Assembly: GCA_028554795.2 (NCBI GenBank)
Contig: CM068839.1
Location: 86,139,540-86,203,539, forward strand
Direction: 5' to 3'
DNA from: Sinohyriopsis cumingii
Taxonomy: Eukaryota; Mollusca; Bivalvia; Unionida; Unionidae
DNA: 64,000 nucleotides
Positions 11,401-26,400 of this stretch are shown piece after piece. The notes below the pieces were generated by a model. The model did not search any database. It was not told the DNA's origin and worked only from the letters and a program-made list of their open reading frames with translations. The position numbers were made by a program, and so were the translations under genes. The stretch's first letter is position 1, and the number at the start of each line of letters is the position of its first letter.

Positions 11401-14400
11401 ATTTTCTATATCATCATCCGGTGTCCTGTATGCTAAGGTCGTCTGTCTTCTACATTCATCCAGTGGTCATGTGTTTCTCTCTGCCTTAAGTTGTCACTAG
11501 CATATATCTTCAGTGACTGCTCAGTCGTTTGCTTCATGACAAAGGTATTGTTCAGATAAAGATAGACTTGTTGAGAGTAAGTCAAAGGTGTTAATATGTC
11601 AGATTCAAAAGTGTTTTTGTCATAAGGGTAGAGGGTTAAAGCAATTCATTTGCTGGATGGTGGGAAAAGTAGTTATGTTATCATAGCATAAATATGTTGC
11701 CTTTTGTGCTAATTTGACTAGTTTGTTCAATATCTTCATCTATTTACCTATGAATTAAAGATCTCACTGAAGAAAACAGACTTTGAGAAGAGATACAAAC
11801 TACATCCTTTTACATTAGGGACAGGGTCATTCACTGTTGAAAACTTGTCTCCAACAGTAGGCTATGTTTCACTTCACAGTAGCCATATGTGGCTTTCTTT
11901 TGTTTTCTTTTCATCACAGGCTTCTCAGATACACTAACTGTCTTTTGATCACCATAACCGTTGGTTGCACCCTCCCTTTGGGGAGGTTGAGAACCATGAT
12001 AGTGGGTTGCTCCCTCCCATCAGGGAGTTTGAACACTGCAATACATATTATGACTCTGGCAAAGTGTTGGCCCTTTCCATTACAGATGAGGTCTTCTCCA
12101 TCTATTTCTCATTGACCTCATGGTATGGGGACAGGGACAGGACCAAGTTTCTCCCTCTTTCCCCTTCCTCCATCCCACCCTGTGCAGGATTTACAATCCA
12201 TATACAGGATTGAGGCTAGGGATGGGGACCGTTTTGGTGTCCCCCCTACCCAATTATACCTATGAAACCTTATGGAATATGGGTCCTTCCACCTCAGGGA
12301 CCTTGGTCCATTATGCCCCCATCGGCTAGTGGACCTTGCCATACCAGTTGAAGTGATGCTGCAGCTTGTGTCCCACCATCACCTCACCAAGTGGTTTCCT
12401 TTCGGAAGGCTACATGTGTTACATCATTGAGGGTAGTGAGATGTTCTCGTCTCCTCTCTGCACCTCCAGATCAACCAGGGCCTGCGACACATAGTATTCC
12501 TCTGTCCCTCCATCAAGGTACATGTTGATACCCAGCCACTCTCCTACTCAGAGTGTCGTTAAATATGAGGATGATGATGCTCTCTCCATCCTTTTTGACT
12601 CCAATGAGTTTGAGACAGAAGCTGTGGCAATGACACATTCTCTCAGTCCCACTCCCTCATCTCAGGTGGATGAGGAAGAAGAGGAGGTCTGGTCCTTTGA
12701 TAAGGTGACAAACAAGGTTTACTGTTTGTTACCCACTGACTTGTGATATGCTAGGTGGAGAATCATCTGTGATTGGTACAGTAGGAAACATATTGGTCTT
12801 GTCTGCCCTTCTATAACTTCCTTTGCTGTTTTCCTTTTGTTCCTCTTTGAGACCAAGAGATGTTCAGTATCCACTGTCAAAGGCTATCAAGCTGCTTGTG
12901 TTCTTTGGTCATTAACGAAAGCACTGTATGAACCAATGAGTGAAGCTTCCTTTTTGGATCTTGCACTCCAAACTGTGTTCCTTCTCACCCTTGCCTCGGC
13001 GAGATGAAGTGAAATTCATACCTTGTCCATTGACTCAGGCTGTCTTATCCCCTTACCCATAGAGGTTCCCAGTTTCAGTGAATATGTACATGGGATGATC
13101 AAGATAGAGTTTTATGCCCCGTGTGTGCACTTCGCTTTTATCTTAATGTCTCCAAAGCAAAAAGAAAAGGTAGGAAATATCTCTTTCTCCCTGTTAAGGG
13201 CTCCGTAGACATTTCAGTTGCCACTGTCTTCCAGTGGATTGTCATGACAATCAAATGAGCCAATGTATCTCTCACCGATCGAAACTTCACCTTTATGAAA
13301 CTTAAAGCCCACGAGGTTTGAGCTGTTGCTATCTCATGGGCCTACTTTGACCATCCCTCTCAGGAGGATATTATGAAAGCAGCTTTTGGGCTGTCCCATA
13401 ATACCTTTTCCTCCTTTTACCTCCGCTTATTAGTACAACAGAGCACAGGAATTTTTTCACTGGGTCCATTGTTATGGCACAGCATGTTACTCAGAAAGAC
13501 ACAAAACATTCTATGAAGTGTACCTCTCCCTCTATGGTGAGTACTTTTAATTTCTCTGTTTTTGATCAGATTGACATCAGCCTTCCCACCTACCTGACAA
13601 ATTCAGCTAAGCAATAGCAACAGGATAAGTAATTGCTGCTATTAAAATATAGCTTTTTGGGGAGTTAAACTAATTATAATTATGCAATACTTAACTGTTG
13701 CTATTGTGAATACTCTTCTCCCACCCAATTTTGATATCTTGCATAATTGTCGTCTGTGAAAACATTATCCTAGTCTCATAAAAATGTGCACTCTCCTCCT
13801 ATTTGAAAAGACTTCATTTTATGAGGGTTACCTATTGCTTACGTACATAGCACATATATAATACCTCCTTGATAATCAGGAAGACTGATTTGAATGATAA
13901 AATGTGGCACAAAAATGTTAGAAAAGCAGAAAATTGCCAGAAAGTAATAAAAAAGTTATTGTACATATTTTGTCCATTATAATATCTTTTAAATGAAGTT
14001 AAAATCTCCCTGAATAGTGTTTGAGAAATATCATATGTATTCATATAAACTCCTAGACACTGAACACTCAAATATATGCACATGATATGAAAAGCATTAT
14101 ATATGTGACACTCACAGACAAACTTGGCATGCAGTAATCAAAGCAGAGGAAAGTTTTTAAAAAAATCTACATGCAAATTTTGCATGGAGTAGTGGCAGCT
14201 GTATCACTAATGTTGTGAATTCTTTCAGTTTATTAATGTTTGTATCTTTTTTAGGTGGTGAAAGATGGCTTTTATAAAGAAAAGAAGGTAGATACTAAAG
14301 CTTCCTTTGCAGACCTGGTTACAGAGACAGATCAAGCTGTGGAACATCTGATCATGTCCAGATTTTCTAGCAAGTTTCCAACACACAAGTATGTACTAAT

Positions 14401-17400
14401 TGACATCAGTTGATAATGTCTCACAAAACTGTACATAGATCTCATAATGCTGTAAACATTGTCTTGTTTCTATGAGTTAGTGAGTTTTCTTGGAAATATT
14501 ATAGTTTAGTTTTTTTTAATATTCTAGTTTAGTTTTCTTGGAAATATTCTAGTGGATAATCTGATTCCCTACTTTGTATGCTCAATGGGTTTCTGTACGA
14601 GGTCAGGTGAACATCCATGCCATATTGTGATGTGATCACACACAAAAATGGATGCATATGGAAAAAGTTCAATAATCAAATTGTGGCACATTTATTCCTT
14701 CAGTTTTCTGTTTATTAATGACACCATACAAACTTTATTAATGCTTTCAGTTTAATCTATTGCAGTTGTTATCTTGTGTTCAAGTTTAACCAGCAATTCA
14801 GTCATATTATTACAGTTCTAACTTATTATAATGCATTAGTCAGAGTCCATAACTGATGACCGCATTATATACTGAACTATACAGACCATGATATATCTGG
14901 AACCACAGTATAATGAGAATAGTATAATAAAGAGAACTGGTATAATGGGTAATATCAATTTTTTAAAATAATTGTATTTTGAAAAGGATGTCTGTGTGTG
15001 TGTGTGATTTGGATTTTTAACATAGATTTTAAAAAAATTCAGTCATATCGCTATGATCTCTGCAGTGTGGCAGTTTATAGTGATGTCTTGCACTGGGGCA
15101 TCATGTCGCAAACATGTAGCATTATCCTGACACCACAGTCACATTATCCTGACACCAGACCGACCAGTCCTAACACTAACCTCTCAGTGATGAGTGCCAA
15201 GCAAGGCAGCTGTTAGTACCATTTTTGTAAGTCTTTGGTATGACTCAGCTGGGGATCGAACCCATGACCTCTCGCATCCAAGGCAGACGTACTAACCACT
15301 AGGCCACAGGAACGGTCACAAAAAGGAAGTGAAGATATAAGAATAAGTTTCATCTTGTTTTCTTTCAACCCTTACTGTTATACATTGGTATCATTTTAGT
15401 CATGGGGTTTGAAGTAGTGCTGCATTATAATCGGAGGTACATTATAATGGGGAAATATTGCACATTTCCCACTGTGTCATATATATAGTTCCTTCTGCAG
15501 TTGATTTCTTGATAAATTTTACATCAAAATTGAAAAGATGTTACTAGGGCACAGACTGGGTCCATGTTGTTTTGTTCTTGATCTCAGTTCCTAATGGGAG
15601 GAGGGAATTTTCACCTTGGACTGGGTACTAGCCCCAGGAAAAGAGACAACAACACAATAATGTCAGTAATACATAATTCAACTTTATGACTACAAAAGAC
15701 AGAAGAGTGATAATATTATGGAAATTTGACCCAAAACTGAACATCTTTTCTCTGGTGAAGTGAATCTAAGTGGAAAGAATTATTCCTTCTTGCATCTTCT
15801 ACAGGTAATGTCTTCTGTTGATCCATCAGAGTTTTGGGAACTTTGTGTGGTAACATGTCTACATGTCTTTTTGGCATGATCATCCAACTTTTTGCACATG
15901 GTTATGAGGAAGATCCCATGAAAATGGTGGAAAGTTCAGAGATCAAGGTTGCAGGATCTTACATTTATGCCTGATGAAGTTAAATAATTCTCCACTAAAT
16001 TAAAACTTTTAATTTCTAAATTTTTATAGGCAATCAAAACCACATTTTAGTAAATTGTGTTTGACAAAAGAGAGAGAGAAAAAGTGGGAGAGCAAAAATA
16101 GCGCATGTAAGCAAAATATGGTCTCATTAATCAGTGCAGTTTGATTGGAACATACAAAATTAACATGATTGTCAGATAAATGGGTTTTATATCCCCATGC
16201 TTTAGCATTGAGGATAATAAGATCTGTCAGTCTCACTGACCATAAATTTATCTTTTTAACTGCTGGGTAGAAATTGACCACACTTGTTAGATAAATTGCC
16301 CATATAGATTACCTATATGCAGGACAGGTGAATACACGAACTACTGCTATTATTATTTTTTTTTAAAATACCTTTTGTCCCCCACATTGGAACAGTATTA
16401 AAAATCTGCTATATGTCCATCACACATTTGTGTACTCCTTGCAACTTCAAAGCTGTTTAAAATTAAGAAATGAAACAAAATTAAGAAATGAAACTTAATA
16501 TATGTCAATATTAGAAGATGCATTGTATACCACACTGGGTATCCTATGTTCAGTGTCAATATCACTATTCAATATTTTCATTTTTCTGTTATATTTTTCA
16601 GATTCTCTATAGGTTTATCACATTTTCCCTTGTGCTATCTTCTTTAATTTTTCCAGAACACTTTCTTCTCAGTGTTTTGAGATTAAGGGACAAAATGTTG
16701 ACATATTTATACATCTTTCTTAGAAGGTGTTTTGCATACCATTTACATTTTTATCATCAAGGTCAAGGTGATGGGTCAGAAATTTTGCATCACACTTTTG
16801 TTTGTTTTATAATTGTAGAGCTATTTGAGATAAGTGGATACAATTAGGAATACTTACATGATACATAATCTGCTGACCGTTACAATTTGACCATAAGCCT
16901 TCCTGAAATTGCCTTTAAATTATGAACTTAAACAATAATAGCAAAAAATAATGAAAATATGTGAGTTGCAGTTAAATTCAGATATTAGTTTGGTAGGGTT
17001 TAGTCTGGATCCAGGTATTCATATTAGCTTTAGTGGATTTGGTCAGAATTCAAGACTAACTTTAAATGAGTACTGCAAAATCTTTCATCTGCCCATGGTT
17101 TTCATGCAGATGTATGATTAGGCTTTTTCATGCAGCATGATCTAGATTTGTCATCCAACAAATGTAAACAATTGATGGCAAGAAGGACAGTGAACAATTG
17201 ATGGCAAGAAGGACAATGAACAATTGATGGCAAAAAGGACAGTGAACAATTGATGGCAAAAAGGACAGTGAATAATTGATGGCAAAAAGGACAATGAACA
17301 ACTGATGGCAAAAAGGACAATGAACAATTGATGGCAAAAAGGACAGTGAACAATAATAGATGGCAAAAAGGACAGTGAACAATTGATGGCAAAAAGGACA

Positions 17401-20400
17401 ATGAACAATTGATGGCAAAAAGAACAATGAATTGATGGCAAAAAGGACAGTGAACAATTAATGGCAAAAAGGACAGCGAACAATTGATGGCAAAAATGAC
17501 AGTGAACAATTGATGGCAAAAAGGACAATGAACAATTGATGGCTTAAAGAACAATGAACAATTGATGGCAAAAAGAACAATGAACAGTTGATGGCAAAAA
17601 GAACAATAACAATTGATGGCAAAAAGGACAGTGAACAATTGATGGCAAAAAGAACAATGAACAATTGATGGCAAAAAGGACAATGAACAATTGATGGCAA
17701 AAAGGACAATGAACAATTGAAACAAAAAAAAACAATGAACAATTGATGGCTGAATCAGCATCTTAAAGGAAAATTCACATTATTCAAAAAAGCAGGAAGG
17801 GCAACAGTTATCCAAGGTGCATTAATTGGACATTGTGTCATGCTTATTCAAGTATTGCTTACAGCAGGATAAATAATGACCATCACACTGTGAAATGTAA
17901 AAAACCAACAAGATTTGCATAAGCTTTAGAGATCTAGCAAGAAACCATTGACATCCATGGAGTTTGAAACTGCTAACTGGAGGTCACTAAGGTCTGTGTG
18001 TACTTGATGAACCTTCTAATTGAACTTCTGGATCAGATTACACAACTGAACTTTTCAAATGCATGTTTTCCAATTTGACAATAGCAGCTGGTGATATTTT
18101 GTTACTCTTTATCAATGGAAGGCATGTCACGTAGCTGTATTTAGGGTGTTATCATCAGGGTCAGGTTTCACTGTCTTATTCCTTCTTTGTAGCTTTAAAG
18201 CTGTCTGAGATTAAGGGATTAAACTTGGAATAGGTGTACATAATTGTTTTGTTGCACAGTGTTATCTTCAGAGTCATAGATTAATACCATAGTATATCTA
18301 ATTTTTGTGCAGTTCCAATTTTGGGGATTTTATTATTAACCCAAACCATGAATTTAAAGACCCAACAAAAAATTAGCCACATATGATAAGAAGCCCCACA
18401 AAGACACACCACATATGCTGACACAAGCTGTTCCATTGGCATGAAACCTGTGGCCTTTATGTCACATGTCTTGCATGCTAACTCCTGAACCACAGACTTC
18501 TCGAGGTACAGTATTTATTTTCATATGTGAAAATATTCATTTTGGAAAATTGAACAGAGCATGTCTTTCAGTCATGACTAGCACACTTCATAAAACAAGA
18601 TATAAGAACATATTAAAATTTATTCTGTTTAATCCTTTTTTTGCAGGATACATTTCCAAGAGTGCAAATTATAAACAGATACCTAATTCTTAGTCTAATT
18701 ATTATACATCCACAAGACAAGTTCTCAGATTGTTATGTAATGATTATAGTAGGTCATGCTTGTTATTTTCTGAAGTGTCATTACTTCCCTTGTGTTACTC
18801 AGAGAAAAAAAGTGAATCTGATTACATACTTATTTTATCCATTAATATTACCATTAATAATGGATTGTTCTTATGTTGTTTCTGAATAGACAAACAACAT
18901 ACAGTGCACAAGCAGATGCTAGAACATATAAATGTTCATTGTACAAGACTGGGCAGAGTCCAAAGATTCATATCTTTGGCTTAGTGGATTTTATCCTACA
19001 AGGAATGCATTTCTGTTACTCAGAATATTTTATTATTCAAATAATAAGGCACTATCTTTGTTGAACGGTTATCAGGGGTAATTGCATAAATATTTTCTTC
19101 AATATGCTTTAAGATTTGTTTTATTAATTCTTTGTTAAAAGATGAAGAGGAAATTTTTATTTACAGTTAGGAATTGTCATATCATAGTGTGATAAAAAAT
19201 ATTGAACAGAAGTAAAAACAAGTCTTCTGATGTCAAACAAATTTAGGCTTTTTTTCAGCCCTCATTATCCCTAACCCTATTCCGTATGATTCAAACAAGA
19301 AACATAAATGTTTTATGAAAAGTTTATTAAAATTGTTTGTAAAATCTCACAGTTATTAAGATTTGAATTTTATATATCATAGTAATTTTTCTCAATTTCT
19401 CAGATGGGCACACTTCTATCTGGCCACTTGTGTATGTAATAATTTACATCATATTGGTGACCATGTTAGTTAGCAGTCCATTGTAATCTCTGTTATGAGA
19501 CAGGTGATTTACAGAAACAATCCTTTGCAGAGGAGTCAGTTAGTCCCATGAAAAGTGTGTAATAAAATAAATTTGCATCAACGAAACTGACTTTTACACG
19601 CAGTTCATTTTGGAATCCATACATTTATATGTAAAAGATTGTGGCCATGTAATAACTGAGTGAAATTACCTGGTCAGTTTCAGTTTTATTTTGTATACTT
19701 TTTTCCCATCAAAATAGGTTTATAGGAGAAGAGACAGTTGCTGGAGGAAAGAAATGTGAGTTCACAGATGACCCAACCTGGATTGTTGACCCAATAGATG
19801 GAACCATGAACTTTGTTCATGGGTATGTTTATGAATAAATTAAAATTTGAAGTAATAACTGAAATTCTTTGCATGAAGTTATTATGATGATTTTAATTGC
19901 CAATAAGAAATGAATTATGAACTTTGCTTTTTTCTTTTATAGATTTACTGCTAGTACCTACCAAGTCATTCTTTGGTGACTCACTCTGGGTATCATTATG
20001 ACTGAATGGGCATCATTATAGAATGACTTACTCTTGGCATCATTATGACTCATTCTGACCATCATTATAATATGACTCAATATGAGATATCTATTATATG
20101 ACTCACTATGAGGACCATTATAAGATTACTCGCTTCAAGTATCATGATAATATGACTTTCTATGAGTATCATTATAATATAACTCTGAGTTTAATTATGA
20201 TAAGATTCATTGTAATAAAGTTCACTGTTTGCATTATTATATTATAACTCATTATGGGCATCTGTATAATATGAATCAATATAGGAGTGTTTGATGATAA
20301 CTCACAACGGGCATAATTATGATATGATGTCATTGATTTTATTTTACATTGGATTCAATAGGATTGTTACCCTAGATATGATGTTTTAATAGTATCCAGG

Positions 20401-23400
20401 TGTTTCAAATACTTTGCAAAAGATATATCTTGGATGATGTCAACTTTTGAAAAAAGAAATTAAATTTGTATTTCACAGTTCTTGAAATAATCCTACATCA
20501 GCACTTTGTATGCAGAACATGAATACAATTGTCTTGAAAATTACCAACATGCAGGTCTGAATATTTTCTTAATTTTGCCAGCTTCAAACGATCCAGAGAG
20601 GATTAATGCAGCTGGTCATAAACCAGAAGAGCTTATGTGATGGCCTGTTATTCATCCATCCATCTGTTGGCCATCTGTCCATGTATGATTGTTATTGCAA
20701 CTTCTAAACTGCTGGGAGGATTGCCAAGAGACTGTACACACACATTCATCCAAAGGTAGTTTGTTGCAAATAAAATTGTGCCCTTCAGACATCCAATACA
20801 GTTGTCACAGTCAATGGCCTTCTTGAAAATCTTGTTTCTTCTGTAAATACATTACCTCACAAATCTATCCCTCCCATACTACTTTTAGTAAAAGGGAGCT
20901 AAAAGTTGTCTCTTGATTCATGTGGCAGTTGGGCAGAGTGATCTCCCCATAGTTATAAAGTCTTACTACTTCTTCTCATATGAAACGGCATGCATTCTCT
21001 CAAGAGAGATCTTGCAAGCCACTTTCAACTTGGAAGCATACCATTCTCAGTTGGAGGTGTTCTTTCACCTCAAAGGAATGTATACTACATCTCTTTTTCC
21101 AACCTTTCTCTTTTCCTTATGCTGACAAAGTTCTACCTTTCAATTTGCTAACACTTTGTTGTCTTTGCATCTTTTAGAGCACTTTTTCACTTGAATGGGT
21201 AGCTGATACGTCTCCACAGGATAGGTTTGGACTGCAATATTTGTATGAATCCAAGGTTTGTATTGCAGAACCCCGTTATATCTGTATAACTCCATCATTT
21301 CTGGTACCTATAGGTGAGTGTTCTTTACCAAGGCATTCCTAGTGCTCTGGCACCATGTTTCTATGATTTACATGTATAGACCCCATCAATGAGTCTTCCT
21401 AAAGGAAGTTTATCATTATCTTTTAAATTATTTTATACCTGGACATTTCTTACCTTTATTAGTTTGTCTGCTATCGCTGATTTATTTACCTAGGCAGTCT
21501 TAAAAGTCCAGACACCATGCTTCAATGATTCTACCTGTCCATGCCATCCTTGATCATTTCAATAGGTCATATTGGCATTAAGTTCGCCTGCTATCACCTT
21601 TTTCCAGGTAACCTTCATTTGGTTTAGCTCTGTGCCCTCTCTGTATTCAAACAAGACAGGTGTCTATGGCCTTATAATTTATTTTCATCATATTTACCTA
21701 TATAAAGTCGGCTCGACTTAAATGCATATCGCTTAATTGCTTAGATCACTTAAGTGCATAGCAAAAGTATGGTCCCGTTTTTCTTTGTAAATATACATGA
21801 ATTCCGCTTAAATGCATCCTCCGTTTATATGCATAGCTTGGGTCCGGTCCCAAGGCTATGCATATAAGTAGAGTTGACTGTACTTCATTGCTTATTAGAC
21901 TGCCTGTTATGAATTGCCATCCCAACTGTAAGTTTTAGCTCTGCACTGACATTGCATTCAAAATGACAGGTGCTGAGCTCCACATTTTCATATGTTCTGC
22001 TGTTTTATCTTACATGTTAGAACCATGGGCCAGCAACAGAAACATACTTCAAAGGATGATGACATCATCAGTCTGTATGCTGCTCTTTCCTTAGTGCAAG
22101 ATTTTCTGGCAGACAGGTGCGATAAGTTTACTCTTCACCCTTCAGCTGTGAAGCACTGGAAATTGACACGATTGGAGACTGTTCTGGCACCCTTGTCACC
22201 ACCACTAGACTGTTAATTATTGGTGAATCCTATCAGCCTTCTCAGACTCCATTTCTATTGTGGAACAGCAAGAGAAAGAGCTAACAGCCAGCCATCCATT
22301 CCATTTCTGTTGTGGAACAGTGAGGGAAAGAGCTAACAAACAGCCATCGATTCCATCTCACTCAGCAGATACACGAACAGGTTATGTGGATGAAACATCC
22401 CATAACCTCTTTCAACCTTACAATTCAGATGATATCCCCCCCCACCATGCAAATGGCCTTTTTCCATTGTGACTAGCCTAGGCCCTATACTAGGTGTTAT
22501 GAGGGACTAAAACAACCATTATTTTTAGACTCAATCACAGCAGCCAACCCCCAGTATGTCAAACCAGAGTTATGCCAACATGTGCAGGGACCAGTCTAAC
22601 CCATATTCCACCTTGAGACACTCTTTAGTCATGATGTCATGGTCAGTTCCTCATGCTTCAGCAGATGTCACTTCACAAATCTCTTGTCACTTTGCCATGA
22701 AAAGATACTCCTTAATCAGTGACTGTCTTCAAGTCACAATTTCTAATTTGGGGCATTCTACGGGTTTCGTGAGTGGCAGACCTCAGCACTCTTCACCTGC
22801 TAAGTCCAAGGCATTATGGGAGCCCACAGCCTCATTTCATACCACCAAGGACAATGATGTTTGTTCTCAATGGATGTCATCAATTTTAGACTACATGATG
22901 TCATGGGAAGATCCAGTCTTCTGGGCCTCCATTGAAGAAGTTTTCCATCTGTTACTGCTGGAGTTCAGCCCTTCTCCTCCCACACCGGCAACCACCTGGA
23001 CCAAGGATCCAGCATCAGATTCTGTTGATTTTATAACAAGGAAGGCGGAACCCAACTTCAAGTTGTTTCTGCAGTCAGGGAGGGTTACAGACATTCTGAC
23101 CTGTATTTACCATCAATTACAGGATCCCAGCATCAGAGTTTTTTATAACAACAGCACTTCCCTTCCAACTTCTGTCAGTGGTCCTACTTTTGCTACATGA
23201 CAGTCTTTCATTTATAACCCCAGTAGTTTACTGTGATATAGCCACTTTGTATTGTATACATGTTGAATTTTAAATCATTGATGTATTTTTAATAAATGAT
23301 TCACTGAAATGTTTATTAAACTTTGATGCATTGTACACAATCATGTTACAGTAATGTTCAATAATCATAGAAATTATATGTGTACTGAGTGAAACAGTCT

Positions 23401-26400
23401 GCCACATGAGCTGTATTACATGTATTATTTTTCAGTCTCTGATATAAATATCTTATTTTATGAATATTCCTGTAATGTAAATCATTTATTTTCAGGATTC
23501 CACATGTATCAATATCCATCGCCCTGGCAATTAACAAAGAGGTAAACCAAGAAAATAACCAAATAGTTGTTTATCATTTCATTGATACAAAGCTCATCTC
23601 TCACTTATGGAAACCTTGAGGTATCTATAAAGTGACTTGTATGATCCCTATTTACTTCATGTAGTGAACAAAAAATTTGTTTCACTTTTTGGAACTTTTT
23701 AGAATTATAACCAGTTAGCTCATTAAAATTTTAGTTCCTCTTACCATCTTTGACACATTTATGTCTAATTTAAGCTTTGATATCACAAAATCAATTCAGA
23801 CATTGAAACCTCACAAGACCATAACCTTGGTACACAAAGTACTTTCAGTTTGAATCACTGTTCTTTCTAGATTTTTATTGTTTAAATTCAGCAATTTGAT
23901 ATGAACATCATTGAAGAGGAACCTGTCTACACAGAATTCCAAAGTTTTCTGTCCCATTTGAATATCATATAACTAAAATTTAAGTAGACTTGTGTCCAGT
24001 GAGTGGTTTTAAAAACCTAACACCATGCACAGTAAATTAAAGCTGACATAGAAACATGTTTAGGTGCAATGAAATATTGTAATTACCACAGATACATAAT
24101 TTAAACATTGTACACATGTGTGTGTGAGTGTCAGATGCTGTTACAGGCACAATGGTCATAATATCCTTCCACCATTCCTTTAACTAGATATCCAAATAAT
24201 GGGGTTGATTTTAACTAGATATCCAAATAATGGGGTTGATTTTAACGAGATATCCAAATAATGGGGTTGATTTTATCTAGATATCCGAATAATGGGGTTG
24301 ATTTTAACTAGATATCCGAATAATGGGGTTGATTTTAGTTTGAAAGTACACAACCAGGCTTTACATCTCTTGTGAATCTCATGGAAGATTGCTTGCTTTG
24401 CATGGATATTTTCACTTACTAAACCTTAGAGGCAAGTTATTACCAAAGCAAGCTGTGACAAACAAATTGTGACAGTGTAGGCATTACAATATTCTCAAAG
24501 TACACAGTCATATGAAATTTCAAAATATATTAATTGTTTGGATATTTTGAAATTTCATATGGCTGTGTACTTTGAGAATATTGTAATGCCTACACTGTCA
24601 CAATTTGTTTCTGTATGTCAGAATTAGGGTATTGTTTTGTTATTGCAAATTTATTTCTCAAAATATTCATCTTCAACAGTTGTCAGTGTCAGTTTTTCTA
24701 ATAGCGACAAGAAATAAATGTTCATCCAAGTAGTTAAAAGACTTGTAAATGTATGTTAACTTTATCCACATTGACAGACATGTAGACAAGGGCCATCACA
24801 AGTTTGTGCTTGATGAAACAGTGTCATGGGCATGCATTCCCTTCAGCATCCACGTCCCTGTACTTCCCTCCCCGAAACAAATACAGAAGACTCTGCAAAA
24901 TGCCCCTGCAGCTTGGCATTCTGTGTGGTCACCCATATCACCCACCTCATACAATGGCCCTGGAGCAAACAACTTTGCTATGTCTTGCCGACATTCACTG
25001 GTGTTCCAAATACCCAGAGTAGAACCTGAAAGAAGAAAAATGGCATCCACAAATTAACATCACAGACCTGGACAAACTTTGTAGATGCAGTGTGGGTAAG
25101 GAAGAAGCCTATTGGTTTTAGGTTCCATAGGTCAAGGTCAGGGTCACTTTGACAGACAGAAGAAAATGGTTTTTCTACTGTTACTGGATTAAACTTTTAG
25201 AATTTGAGGTATAAACCTCAAACATCACAGTCATGGTTAGTCTAATAAGAAAATGGTTTCTACACAGTAAGTTTCATTAAGACCACATACCTTGACATAA
25301 TATCAAGGTCATTGAGACCTGTTAGTCAATAATCTTCAGAATCAACCATGACCTGTTTAGACTAGTGCCAATATAGCGTACTATATATATAATATACCAT
25401 TCATGGTTCTCTTGTCCCACATATGTTCTTGGGTTGAAGTGGGTGGGTGAATAAGGAATATCCCACAAGAATGATAGGCAAGGAGATTAAAGGTCCCAAT
25501 GAGCAAATTCTGTATGGTTACAGGTTTGGAACTGACAATATAATCAAATATTGCTGGAGATGAATTGACATCAGCATAGTAGGTAAAGATGTGTACCATA
25601 GAATGTAAATATCACAACTGGTCTGAAGTTCAAAGGCCAAGGTCACAGAAACATAAATCATGTGTCGGGTGATGGGCATTAGATTTTTTGTTACCAGATT
25701 GACTAGAAGACTTGGTGTATTCTGGTAGATGATGGAGCCTGGCAGCAAAAATCATGTTCACACTGTGATTTGGGGGTTTTTTTGGTAGTAAATTGCTAGA
25801 AGCTGTATGAATTATCATCAGTTTCCATTCATTTATTGTTATCAGGAATTTGTCACTTGTTAGCATTGGAATAGATTGGTTAAATGGTAGAGATCAAAGT
25901 TACAGTGGATTTTGAATTATGTGTTTCAAGAGCTACAGAGACATCATTGGCAGCGTGATATTAAATGTATAGATTTTATATTAAAATTGAAAACTGCCAA
26001 AATGAAAACATATTAGATACACAAGATATATTTTGTTCTAGAGGGCAGCTTACAATTAGGGTAATAAAGAAACCTCAGTCAAAGGTTACAATCATGGTAA
26101 GGCTTATAATATAATAATGATTTTTACACTAACTTGAATTAAAGACCGCATGCACAGATGCTCTAGGGCACATAGGTGCATGATTCACAAAATATTTGTA
26201 CAAATTCACACACTTCGAGAACAGTGCTATGCAAGAACTCCCACAAATTAGTTTTAAGTTGCTCATATAAAAATGTACTCTGTCCAGTATAGAACTTTTA
26301 TTTAACTGGTGATCCATGAAGTGAATGTCACAGTATAAATCATGGTGTGGGTAGAGGCATCATAGCATTGTCTTTTTTTCTGGTAGACAGCTCTTGACAC

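Larger units (their letters stand above)
4551..14254. other. IMPA1-like intron 1 (9.7 kb)
   Basis: An intron of mostly unassigned AT-rich sequence. Recognisable content is listed separately: a mariner-MITE relic near 5046-5170, an inverted repeat at 6282-6379, a GT microsatellite near 8460, a SINE at 10342-10600 and a DIRS-like recombinase fossil at 12760-13500. The rest shows no supported gene. Confidence 0.7.
14389..19717. other. IMPA1-like intron 2 (5.3 kb)
   Basis: Holds a SINE (15035-15320, reverse) and a 26-bp minisatellite (17163-17755). The long reverse-strand open frames over the minisatellite come from the repeat period and are not genes. The remainder shows nothing I can support. 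Confidence 0.7.
19823..23495. other. IMPA1-like intron 3 (3.7 kb)
   Basis: Contains a degenerate ATCATTATGACTCA-type tandem region (19975-20330), a pogo/mariner-like MITE (21704-21882) and a stretch with long + strand open frames (22020-23200) of unknown origin. Confidence 0.65.

Noticed and set aside
17163-17755. CRISPR-like array
   Set aside because: The units are contiguous, with no unique spacers, and the window is an animal genome.
17102-17761. A 219-codon reverse-strand ORF rich in [14 protein letters not shown] repeats, plus overlapping ORFs in the other frames
   Set aside because: All three frames are open because the 26-bp unit lacks stops on that strand. It is a minisatellite in an intron, not a protein.
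24121-24140. TG-rich regulatory site near the 31-bp repeat
   Set aside because: Short simple sequence with no supporting context.
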